A stretch of DNA of 9,783 nt from an uncultured Bacteroides sp. (GTDB lineage: Bacteria > Bacteroidota > Bacteroidia > Bacteroidales > Bacteroidaceae): positions 1 through 9,783 of the forward strand of contig USSR01000212.1 in NCBI GenBank assembly GCA_900557355.1, written 5' to 3'. Shown piece by piece: positions 1 to 7,434 of this stretch. The notes below the pieces were generated by a model. That model saw only the letters and a list, made by a program, of their open reading frames with translations, was not told the origin of the DNA and searched no databases. Position 1 is the stretch's first letter. Every line of letters begins with the position of its first letter. Made by a program: the position numbers and the translations under genes.

Positions 1-856
1 TTTCATTTTCATATTGACGACGAATATCAGCGAAGCGTCCCAACTTCGTGAAATAGAAATTACCGACATTGAGTTGTGGAACCACTTCCGCCTTGAAGCG
101 CTTCTCAAAAACAGCAACATCCACATTCTGCTTTAACCGGAAAGTGACCATATACATCCGTTGAATCCAGTTATGGTTTGGAATCTTGCCATTCACTTGT
201 ATCAACAGGTTACCCGGCTGTTCATTAATCCGATGTTTATAGTCCTGCAACACCCCCATCACCTCATGGAAAGTACTGTCGCCATATCGCACCCTCTTGC
301 CCACTGCATCTGCAGTGCCAAAAAGCTCCTTTGCCATACGTTCGGATACAAACACTCCCTCACGGGCAGCACAGTCTTCGGGCAAAGACATGATCTGCCC
401 ACTCTTGGCATCTTTCATGCCGAATGTACGGAATACATCGCCACCCTCTGCCTGCACAAACTGGTAATACTGCGAATGCACCTTCAGTGTGTCATTGAAG
501 TATTGTCCGCCATTCCACGAATTACAATTTGGGAAACTAGCATTAGTCACCAAGGCAAAACTTTCCACTTCGGGACAATTCTTTACCAAACGGGTAATGC
601 GATAAAGATTTTCCTGCCTGATGGCAACACTATCTTGTGCCTTGTCAAACTTACCATGCAGTTCATCATAATAATCCATATAAAGCGCGTATGCCCGTTC
701 TTCATCATAACCGGGGTCAAGGGCAAGATTGGAAGTCAGCACATAAATAGGATCAATTACCGTCCAGAGGAAAAAGCTCACGATGACTAATTCCACAAAT
801 ATCCACCCATTTTGCCGGCGCTGATTCCATAACTGGTGTCTTATTATCTTTATCAT
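1..856 (-). CDS. FtsX/MacB-type ABC permease, subtype B (B3), 3' end outside window
   Basis: This frame is open for 285 codons from ATG at 856 to the window edge. The product starts MIKIIRHQLWNQRRQNGW, followed by one membrane segment (about residues 17-38) and a periplasmic domain of the MacB core type containing SERMAKELFGTADAVGKRV. The visible part ends just before the three C-terminal membrane helices expected from its relatives, so roughly 140 residues are missing. It shares with B1 and B2 the charged N-terminus and a GY(D/N)..R motif just after TM1 (DPGYDEER here). The start is 6 nt after the A3 stop, and an ATG 6 nt further upstream meets a stop after two codons, so 856 is the only sensible start. 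It probably pairs with A3 in an inner-membrane export complex. The substrate cannot be read from the sequence. The family call is secure; the missing C-terminus is an effect of the window, with no sign of a broken gene. Confidence 0.88.
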   Translation of the reverse strand, partial: MIKIIRHQLWNQRRQNGWIFVELVIVSFFLWTVIDPIYVLTSNLALDPGYDEERAYALYMDYYDELHGKFDKAQDSVAIRQENLYRITRLVKNCPEVESFALVTNASFPNCNSWNGGQYFNDTLKVHSQYYQFVQAEGGDVFRTFGMKDAKSGQIMSLPEDCAAREGVFVSERMAKELFGTADAVGKRVRYGDSTFHEVMGVLQDYKHRINEQPGNLLIQVNGKIPNHNWIQRMYMVTFRLKQNVDVAVFEKRFKAEVVPQLNVGNFYFTKLGRFADIRRQYENE

Positions 857-862
857 AGCATC

Positions 863-2152
863 TTAACGTTTAGAGTTCAACGATTGAATAATGTTGCGGC
901 GCAATGCCCATATTGCAGGAATAAGTGCAGAAATGAGGTTCAACAGCACACAAAGTCCGAATGCCGTACAGAAAACCATCGGATTAAATAGCATCTCAAA
1001 CGAGAGGAAAGGAGTCTTCCCGGCATCCGTATAACTGTCGAACAGGGTCAGTATCCAATCGCTTGCCGTCAGCACTATCAGATAAGAAATTAGCAAGCCA
1101 AGCAAACCACCGATACAGGTGAGCAGAAGATTCTCCCACAACACTTGCCTTATGAGGCTTCCGTTGGTAGCACCGTATGTTTTGCGTACTCCCAACTCGG
1201 AAAGGCGTTCGTCCATGCGCGAAGACATCATGCCGCTCAGATTCATGGCAGGGATGAAAAGCAGAGCAAGCAACATATAAAGATATCCCCTCAACTCGGA
1301 TGCCAGGTCAGGGGCTCCGCAAGAATTTACACGGAATGTGCTGGCCCAGTAGTCATCGGGTTGTCCCATAAGGTCATTCATATATTTAGGAGCAGCAAGA
1401 TTAAATTTCCGAAAAACCTCACGCACTTCTTCCTTCAAAGCTTCTTTGTCGGTAGCAGTGGGAGCCGTCATATATATATCCGCACTACCAACCAACTTTT
1501 CGGAATTGTCCGACTTAATCCAAGAGTTAAGCGTTATTGGCATCCATAAATCTCCCACGGTAGAAGGCGTAGCAGCAGAAACATCCTCTACCACACCGCA
1601 AACCCGGTATTCCTGCGCATCCATCTTAAAGCGTCTGCCCACCACATCATCTGCAGCAAACAGCCTCCTTGCCAGACTTACCGGAACTACCACTTCCCTG
1701 CGTTTCGCATCGATATCCGCTTGTGTGAAAGGCTTTCCATACAGAAAACGAAAGGTAAAGACCTGCCAAAATCCTGCATCGGCATAAAGCGGAGTAATGC
1801 CAATAGGCTCATTATTGTCAGGAACTTCCACGTAATATTCTCGATAGCTGCCTGACGCGGCACCGATAGCGTCCAAGTGCGGCAATTCTTGTAACATTTT
1901 CACCACATCGTAACTGACGCTGGAGCAGTTCCAACTCTTATCATCATCCTTAGGATAAGATTTCATCATTTTCAATACGATCATCCGGTTGCGATTATAT
2001 TCGGGATATATAGGCGCAAACTTCACATAAAAGATGATGAACATTGTCATGACAAGAGCTATTGAAAGCCCTGTACCCACCACATAGATGCCGGTAAAGA
2101 GACGATGCTGCTTTATCAGCGTCCAAGCTTGTTTCAGATAAAGTTTAATCAT
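863..2152 (-). CDS. FtsX/MacB-type ABC permease, subtype A (A3)
   Basis: 429 residues, a full-length four-helix MacB/FtsX-type permease subunit. TM1 lies at about residues 18-44 after MIKLYLKQAWTLIKQ, then a periplasmic core domain of about 240 residues, and TM2-TM4 at about 290-310, 341-362 and 392-413. The cytoplasmic loop after TM2 carries ERLSELGVRKTYGA (about 315-328), the conserved motif of the family. The protein ends in an SLN-type tail after IPAIWALRR. The periplasmic domain contains LARRLFAADDVVGRRF and YRVCGVVEDV, both also recognisable in A2. Its start is 15 nt after the B2 stop and its stop is 6 nt before B3, so it is the first member of the third permease pair. By analogy with MacB it would move a substrate held in the periplasm, driven by a cytoplasmic ATPase encoded elsewhere. 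The substrate is unknown. Confidence 0.93.
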   Translation of the reverse strand: MIKLYLKQAWTLIKQHRLFTGIYVVGTGLSIALVMTMFIIFYVKFAPIYPEYNRNRMIVLKMMKSYPKDDDKSWNCSSVSYDVVKMLQELPHLDAIGAASGSYREYYVEVPDNNEPIGITPLYADAGFWQVFTFRFLYGKPFTQADIDAKRREVVVPVSLARRLFAADDVVGRRFKMDAQEYRVCGVVEDVSAATPSTVGDLWMPITLNSWIKSDNSEKLVGSADIYMTAPTATDKEALKEEVREVFRKFNLAAPKYMNDLMGQPDDYWASTFRVNSCGAPDLASELRGYLYMLLALLFIPAMNLSGMMSSRMDERLSELGVRKTYGATNGSLIRQVLWENLLLTCIGGLLGLLISYLIVLTASDWILTLFDSYTDAGKTPFLSFEMLFNPMVFCTAFGLCVLLNLISALIPAIWALRRNIIQSLNSKR

Positions 2153-2167
2153 AATATTGTGTTTTAT

Positions 2168-3463
2168 TTATTCATCACGTAATGCTTCTGTCGGTGGAAT
2201 ACGACTAATCTTACGAGCAGGAATATAGATTCCGATCAATACCACCGCCAACAGGATAAAGAAAACGATGAATGAGACGATAAGAAAATGCTGCGTGAAA
2301 TCCGTGATCCAACATTCATCAATAATCTGCCTCCAGTTGTTACCTCTCTCCAATCCTTCTTTGACAGCATATTGCAAATAAAGCAAGCAGCCCGCCAGTG
2401 CAGCTACAAACGTCAACACCGCTCCTTCACCCATCAACAAAAGGACAATATATCCCGGCGTACCGCCAAAGGAAAGCATCACTCCCACTTCTTCGCGGCG
2501 AGTACGTGTCTGTAACCAAAAAGTACCGATAACACCCAAGCAAAGATTAATTAAAAAGAATGCCGCCATTGCCAGATTACGCCGATACATCGGCGTAACA
2601 TCATAAGACTCATTTTTCGTTATCAATGCTTCATAAGACCGGACGTTACGGGCAAAAAGATTACCGGCCCGCAACTCTTTCACCATCCACGGTTGAAAAT
2701 CATGCAAGAAACGCTTCATACTCACATTTTCTTTCAGACGAAGCAATATCCGCATATCATCGTAAGCATCTTCCATATCGATAGATATCAAAGGACGAAA
2801 AATGACAGGAGCCGGACGAGAATCACTGGTTGCCTTAAAGTTTCCCACTACACCAATAACCGGCGAATAAATTGTATCATTCCCCCCTTTAGACCAACAA
2901 CGCTTATTACCCGCATTTTTAGTGTGGAACAAATGTTCAGCCGTATTTTCAGTCATTACGATGTCATTTTCCGTATAGTCATAGTCCGATAATTCGGCCG
3001 GTGTCCTGCCTCGTCCGGAACGAAAACCATAAGTTTCGAAGAAATTCGTATGAGGTATAAATTCCATAATCATTACCGGCAAATCCAATGTGTCACCTTC
3101 CGCACGAATAGATGTATTGGCATTCCCCATAGAATTGGGATAAGCGAAACCCAATACCGGAGTAGCCGATTCTACGCCGGGATAGTCCTTAACCAATCGC
3201 GTCAGATTGAAGTAAGATTTCATAATCATGGCCGAATCCTCAGCCTCTTCATCATAACCGGGCGCTTGTGACTGCAAGGTACTGAGAGTAACAAGACAAA
3301 GGCGGTCGGTGTCATAACCTAAAGGAATACTGCGGTCATACGTCGTCACGATAACCGGATCAAGGATAATCCACGTAACAATACTGACCAGAATCAATTC
3401 CGCCAGTAACCAGACATTACGGCGACGGCGTGCCCACAGGTTCTTTAATATAAGTTTCAGCAT
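2168..3463 (-). CDS. FtsX/MacB-type ABC permease, subtype B (B2)
   Basis: 431 residues with the MacB/FtsX layout: a basic N-terminus (ARRRRN at about 11-16), TM1 at about 17-38, a periplasmic core domain, then TM2-TM4 at about 297-317, 341-363 and 392-414. The subtype B motif PLGYDTDR follows TM1, and the periplasmic domain has TENTAEHLFHTKN where other members have an (A)..LFG motif. The loop after TM2 reads RREEVGVMLSFGG (about 322-334), which departs from the GVRK.(F/Y)GA of subtype A. The C-terminus, IPARKISRIPPTEALRDE, resembles the P.EALR.E tail usual in classical MacB and LolC-type permeases. It starts 5 nt after the A2 stop, so the two are almost certainly co-translated and probably partners. 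It may be the non-equivalent half of a heterodimer; the substrate is unknown. Confidence 0.93.
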   Translation of the reverse strand: MLKLILKNLWARRRRNVWLLAELILVSIVTWIILDPVIVTTYDRSIPLGYDTDRLCLVTLSTLQSQAPGYDEEAEDSAMIMKSYFNLTRLVKDYPGVESATPVLGFAYPNSMGNANTSIRAEGDTLDLPVMIMEFIPHTNFFETYGFRSGRGRTPAELSDYDYTENDIVMTENTAEHLFHTKNAGNKRCWSKGGNDTIYSPVIGVVGNFKATSDSRPAPVIFRPLISIDMEDAYDDMRILLRLKENVSMKRFLHDFQPWMVKELRAGNLFARNVRSYEALITKNESYDVTPMYRRNLAMAAFFLINLCLGVIGTFWLQTRTRREEVGVMLSFGGTPGYIVLLLMGEGAVLTFVAALAGCLLYLQYAVKEGLERGNNWRQIIDECWITDFTQHFLIVSFIVFFILLAVVLIGIYIPARKISRIPPTEALRDE

Positions 3464-3468
3464 AGTCT

Positions 3469-4785
3469 TTATCTTTTTTCATTCAATGAATACACAATCG
3501 GCTTCCGTAATGCATACCATGCCGGAATCAATGCTGATAATAAATTCAGCAAGATACAGAACAAAAGAGCAACAGCAAATACTATCGGAGCAAACAGCAC
3601 CTCACCGGAAACCAGCACATTCACTCCTTCCGGAACCGGTTCGGCCCAGTCTTCCAATATCATAAATACCCACTCACGACAAGTATACAGGGCGAACCAC
3701 GCCAACAATAATCCCAATACACCACCCAACAATGTCAATAAGAGGTTCTCCCACATCACTTGTGAAAGTAATCCGCCACGGTCGGCACCGAATGACTTAC
3801 GCACTCCCATCTCCGACAAGCGGCTTTCCATACGGCTCGCTATCATTCCGCTCAAATTCAAGGCAGGAACCAGCAGGAGCACCAGCAATATTAAAAGGAG
3901 ATAACGTATCTGTGCCCATGCACCGGTTGTCATACTAGGATAAGGTTTAAACAATCGCTGCAAATGGGAAGTAGGTTGTTCCCAAAGATTCACCTGCCAT
4001 TCATCCGCATGCAACAGATTTTCCTTACGTACAATTTCCTGAATTTCGGCACGCAACGCTTCGGCTTGCGTATCGTCCTTTACAAGAAAAGTAACACCAA
4101 ATGCACCTAAATAAGGTATTCCATAATTGGAGTCACGATATTTAGGAATTACACTATAAGGAATATAGACTTGAGCGTATGAATCCGAAGTCAGATAACT
4201 TGCACTACGCACAACACCACAAACGCGATAATTGACATAATCCAAACTGAATGAGCGTCCCACCACACCTTCGGCCGTGTCAAACAGACGACGAGCCAAT
4301 TCTTCTGTTATGACAGCCGTACAGATACCGCTTTCAAGGTCGAACGTAGTAAAAGGCTTACCTTCCGAAAAATTAAATGGATAGATGCGAAAGAAATTCG
4401 GGTCAACCAACTTTAAACTTACTGTAAAATCCCCACTGCGGTCGACCGGTTGAATATAATTGTCATCTGACCTGTTATTCATGAACCCCGAAACGACCTC
4501 AGCATTCTTCAACGGATAAAACCACTCTTGTAATGCCTGATAGGAAACGGCCCATTGAAAAGTCTGTTTATTCTGCTCCGTTCCTTTTTGAAATCTTGCA
4601 GAAGTCAGATAAAGCGTTTGCATGCGATTCACCTCCGGATAAACCGGAGCTACTTTAACATAGTAAATCACAGCAACAATCATGGTCATAGCAATAGCCA
4701 GCCCTGTACCGACTATATAAAGGGTACTGAAAAGCGGATTCTGCTTCAACAAGACCCATGCTTGCTTCAAATAGATTTTTACCAT
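3469..4785 (-). CDS. FtsX/MacB-type ABC permease, subtype A (A2)
   Basis: 438 residues, the longest permease here. It opens with MVKIYLKQAWVLLKQNPLF, has TM1 at about 18-44, then a periplasmic domain with LARRLFDTAEGVVGRSF and YRVCGVV, and TM2-TM4 at about 294-315, 348-368 and 400-424. The loop motif SRLSEMGVRKSFGA lies at about 321-334. The C-terminus ends in YSLNEKR, like the SLN tails of A1 and A3. The N-terminal 50 residues and the block from TM2 through TM3 closely match A3, while the periplasmic domain is more divergent. It is separated from B1 upstream by 24 nt and from B2 downstream by 5 nt. It is the first gene of the second pair and is probably an inner-membrane export subunit that contacts the adaptor. 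The family call is firm; the substrate is not inferable. Confidence 0.93.
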   Translation of the reverse strand: MVKIYLKQAWVLLKQNPLFSTLYIVGTGLAIAMTMIVAVIYYVKVAPVYPEVNRMQTLYLTSARFQKGTEQNKQTFQWAVSYQALQEWFYPLKNAEVVSGFMNNRSDDNYIQPVDRSGDFTVSLKLVDPNFFRIYPFNFSEGKPFTTFDLESGICTAVITEELARRLFDTAEGVVGRSFSLDYVNYRVCGVVRSASYLTSDSYAQVYIPYSVIPKYRDSNYGIPYLGAFGVTFLVKDDTQAEALRAEIQEIVRKENLLHADEWQVNLWEQPTSHLQRLFKPYPSMTTGAWAQIRYLLLILLVLLLVPALNLSGMIASRMESRLSEMGVRKSFGADRGGLLSQVMWENLLLTLLGGVLGLLLAWFALYTCREWVFMILEDWAEPVPEGVNVLVSGEVLFAPIVFAVALLFCILLNLLSALIPAWYALRKPIVYSLNEKR

Positions 4786-4809
4786 CCCTGAATATATTAA
4801 GTTATTTGT

Positions 4810-6069
4810 CTACTCGTGATGCAATGCTTCCGCCGGTTGCTCTTTCATAATCCAGCGTGCCGGCACCGCAATGCCCAATACAATCATCATTGCGAGAGTT
4901 CCCAATGAAATAGCAAAATCTACAATCCAGCGACCTGCCGTATAAGGAACTTTAGTACTCAATAAATCCATGTGATGGAAATTGAACACGATAATAATGA
5001 TAGGAATCAACGCCAGTAACAGAATTAATAATCCCTCCGTATTGAGCCAGAATACAACCCGCCCCTTCGACGCACCGACAGCCATACGAAATCCCGTTTC
5101 CGAACGGCGTGCCTGTGTACGCATCCAGAAAGTCCCGGTAACGCCGAAAAACACATTCAGCAACAAGAAGGCGACAATGAGTTGTACCATTTGCCAATCC
5201 GTTATCACATAATCTATACGATCGGCACGCATTTCTTTAAAACCTGTTACAGCATTTACATAGATATTGCCGGACGTCAACCGTTCACCCAAAGAAGCAA
5301 GCCATTCTTCCATCTCAGTCTGTGTCATGTCACGCTTCATGCGTAGCGAATATTCCAATGAAGAAGGACGATACCACTCGAAAAGCTCCTCCATCGTAGA
5401 ACCGGAAGCTTTGATATAAAACGTGGGAGTAGCCGGTTCAAAATCATTCTCACGAATAGTAGGGGCAACAGCCAGTACAGGCGTCCCGTCCAATTCGCCG
5501 GTATTTACCAACCGCCCGCGCGGTTCCTTCCCACCGAAAAATTTCTGCGCTACCTTCTCCGTCAGGATAACCTCATCTTTTGCCGGATTTTCCAGTTCGC
5601 GGATATGTTTTCCATTCACGTCATGAATGCCGAAAACTTCAAAGAAACCGACATCACCCAGTTGGCGGTGCAAAGATTCCGAATAAGCATTGACGCTATC
5701 CGCACCTGCCGGTTCAACGCTCGTCCACGAATTTCCCTGACTGTAGGGGCAACTGTAAAAGCTGCATCCCACAGCCTCCACCTCACCGGTATTCATCAGT
5801 CGTCGAGTCAATTCCGTGATACGTTCCCAACATTTGGCTCCACGCTCGTCCTCGCCTGTATAACCTTCGTTATCAGATTCCATTTCCTCCAGATGAAGCC
5901 GCCAGCAACGATCGATGTTATAACCTAAAGGCTCATTATAAAGAGTGTATTTACTATACCCGCCATCCGTAATCATAAAGACAGCCAGTAAAACCAATGC
6001 CAGTTCGGCAAATATCCAGCCATTCTGTTTGCGCTGGTTCCATATCAGAGTGATAAGATGACGTATCAT
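4810..6069 (-). CDS. FtsX/MacB-type ABC permease, subtype B (B1)
   Basis: 419 residues. The N-terminus (MIRHLITLIWNQRKQNGWIF) is very close to that of B3. TM1 is at about 17-35, followed by PLGYNIDR, a periplasmic core domain with TEKVAQKFFGGKEPRGRLV, and TM2-TM4 at about 295-317, 345-362 and 383-403. The loop after TM2 is RRSETGFRMAVGA (about 321-333) and the tail is PARWIMKEQPAEALHHE, the subtype B pattern. Four cysteines in the periplasmic half (about residues 55, 80, 102 and 107) could form disulfides, but this is inference. The start lies only 3 nt after the A1 stop, the tightest junction in the operon, which argues for translational coupling and a one-to-one partnership with A1. The function is assigned by family only. 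Confidence 0.93.
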   Translation of the reverse strand: MIRHLITLIWNQRKQNGWIFAELALVLLAVFMITDGGYSKYTLYNEPLGYNIDRCWRLHLEEMESDNEGYTGEDERGAKCWERITELTRRLMNTGEVEAVGCSFYSCPYSQGNSWTSVEPAGADSVNAYSESLHRQLGDVGFFEVFGIHDVNGKHIRELENPAKDEVILTEKVAQKFFGGKEPRGRLVNTGELDGTPVLAVAPTIRENDFEPATPTFYIKASGSTMEELFEWYRPSSLEYSLRMKRDMTQTEMEEWLASLGERLTSGNIYVNAVTGFKEMRADRIDYVITDWQMVQLIVAFLLLNVFFGVTGTFWMRTQARRSETGFRMAVGASKGRVVFWLNTEGLLILLLALIPIIIIVFNFHHMDLLSTKVPYTAGRWIVDFAISLGTLAMMIVLGIAVPARWIMKEQPAEALHHE

Positions 6070-6072
6070 GGT

Positions 6073-7344
6073 TTATTCTTGATTGTTCAACGATTTGACA
6101 ATGTTATACTTTCCGGCACGCCAGGCAGGAATGCCGGCACATAGCAGGTTCAGCAGGAAGATGAAAAGCAAAGTCACCAGAAATGTTTCCGGACGTATCA
6201 GCATCTCCGCGTTGAATTCCGTACCTGACGGAAAGAAGATGTCACGTGTCAGTAACAAGACACCGATGGAGAACATCAGTCCGAATATACCACCGATGAA
6301 AGTAATTATGAGATTCTCATCGAGGACCTGACGGAAAACATTACCTGCACTCGCTCCAAACGCTTTACGAACACCTATCTCTGCACGCCGTTTACGAAAG
6401 TTAGCCAGTGTAATGCCAATCATATTGAGCGCCGGAAGCAGCAATAGGAAAAACATGAAACTGCCTTGTTGCAAAACCCAATTGCTATAGGGAATTTCAT
6501 TAACAAAACCGCTATTATTGGTAACCAACAGATCCAGATTAGTCATCGGTCCGTTAAAGAAACTGACAGCATATTCCGACGTATTCGTATTCAGTTGTTT
6601 GGTAACCTTATCCACCTCTGTACGGATAGCAGTAAAATCATCGGTGTCATGTGCCAGCATCACAACATTAAAAGGACCTACCAGCCCCTCATACACATTG
6701 GCAGCCGTCTCCATAGCAGCACTCGAATTATAGGGCAACCATACATCCGAATAGGCGTAACGGGCAGTACGAGGTACATCTTTCACCACACCACATACCG
6801 TGTATTCTGTCCGATTAACAAGTAATCTCTGTCCCTTTACCTCCGTCTTACCGAAGAGGCGGCGTGCCAGTTTCTCACTGATAACTGCCTTACGAATGCC
6901 ACTTTCATTGTCTTCGCATGTAAAAGGAGCGCCATTCAGAAATGTGTAATCGAATATTTTCCAAAAACGTTCGTCTGTATAGGTAGCCCGGTATTTTGTA
7001 AAGGTACGTTTGGCAACGGAACTAACGGATACCGTGTTACGGGTATAGCCACTCACCTCCTGCGGGGTTTTCAGATTATAGAAAAGCTCACGTACCACAC
7101 GTTTTCCCATTCCTCCATTATTCCAGTTCCCATCATTACTTTTCATGAAAGAACGGGTTGCAATTATGTGCAACATACGACTGCGCTCTGTCTCCGGTGC
7201 ATACTCTGCCAGGCGCACCTGTATCACAAGAATAATCATCATTACAGCAGTTATAGCCAATGCTGTTCCGGCAATAGAAAGTCCGCTAACCAACGGATTT
7301 TCTTTCAGCAGACTCCACGCTTGCTTCAAATATATCCTCAACAT
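6073..7344 (-). CDS. FtsX/MacB-type ABC permease, subtype A (A1)
   Basis: 423 residues, the first permease after the adaptor gene. It begins MLRIYLKQAWSLLKENPL and has TM1 at about 20-43. The periplasmic core domain contains LARRLFGKTEVKGQRL and YTVCGVVKDVP, and TM2-TM4 lie at about 295-315, 345-366 and 386-408. The loop motif KRRAEIGVRKAFGA (about 318-331) is the best match here to the usual FtsX-family loop. The tail KYNIVKSLNNQE is the subtype A form. A purine-rich stretch (AAGAAAG) lies just before the ATG, but no classical ribosome binding site is visible, as is usual in Bacteroides. It is the most divergent of the three A proteins outside the membrane ends. It should pair with B1 and work with the HlyD-type adaptor. 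No ATP-binding gene lies beside it, unlike many MacAB-type loci. Confidence 0.94.
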   Translation of the reverse strand: MLRIYLKQAWSLLKENPLVSGLSIAGTALAITAVMMIILVIQVRLAEYAPETERSRMLHIIATRSFMKSNDGNWNNGGMGKRVVRELFYNLKTPQEVSGYTRNTVSVSSVAKRTFTKYRATYTDERFWKIFDYTFLNGAPFTCEDNESGIRKAVISEKLARRLFGKTEVKGQRLLVNRTEYTVCGVVKDVPRTARYAYSDVWLPYNSSAAMETAANVYEGLVGPFNVVMLAHDTDDFTAIRTEVDKVTKQLNTNTSEYAVSFFNGPMTNLDLLVTNNSGFVNEIPYSNWVLQQGSFMFFLLLLPALNMIGITLANFRKRRAEIGVRKAFGASAGNVFRQVLDENLIITFIGGIFGLMFSIGVLLLTRDIFFPSGTEFNAEMLIRPETFLVTLLFIFLLNLLCAGIPAWRAGKYNIVKSLNNQE

Positions 7345-7359
7345 ATCTTTCTTATTTTC

Positions 7360-7434
7360 AAGCTATAAGTTACAAGCTACGAGTTGCTGCAACCCTCACC
7401 CCAAAAGGTACTTGTAACTCGTAGCTTGTAGCTA
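7360..7434. repeat. Inverted array of 7-bp repeats between adaptor and first permease
   Basis: The 87-bp gap between the adaptor and A1 holds two arms, each of four heptamers close to (A/G)AG(C/T)TAC. On the plus strand they are at 7360-7366, 7367-7373, 7374-7380 and 7381-7387. The inverted set occupies 7407-7434 on the other strand. The core arms 7368-7385 and 7416-7433 are complementary at 17 of 18 positions around a 30-nt loop. The right arm runs into the adaptor's TAG stop (7432-7434). In the operon mRNA this would form a long hairpin after the first gene, which could partly block read-through or protect the upstream message from decay. I recall similar AAGCTAC/GAGTTAC repeats between Bacteroides genes, so it may be a dispersed REP-like element; that memory is unverified. 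Confidence 0.8.

Noticed and set aside
161..790. Long plus-strand open frame (209 codons) opposite the last permease gene
   Set aside because: It is the antisense shadow of B3, whose frame is open throughout and shares clear motifs with B1 and B2. The plus-strand product has no recognisable domain.
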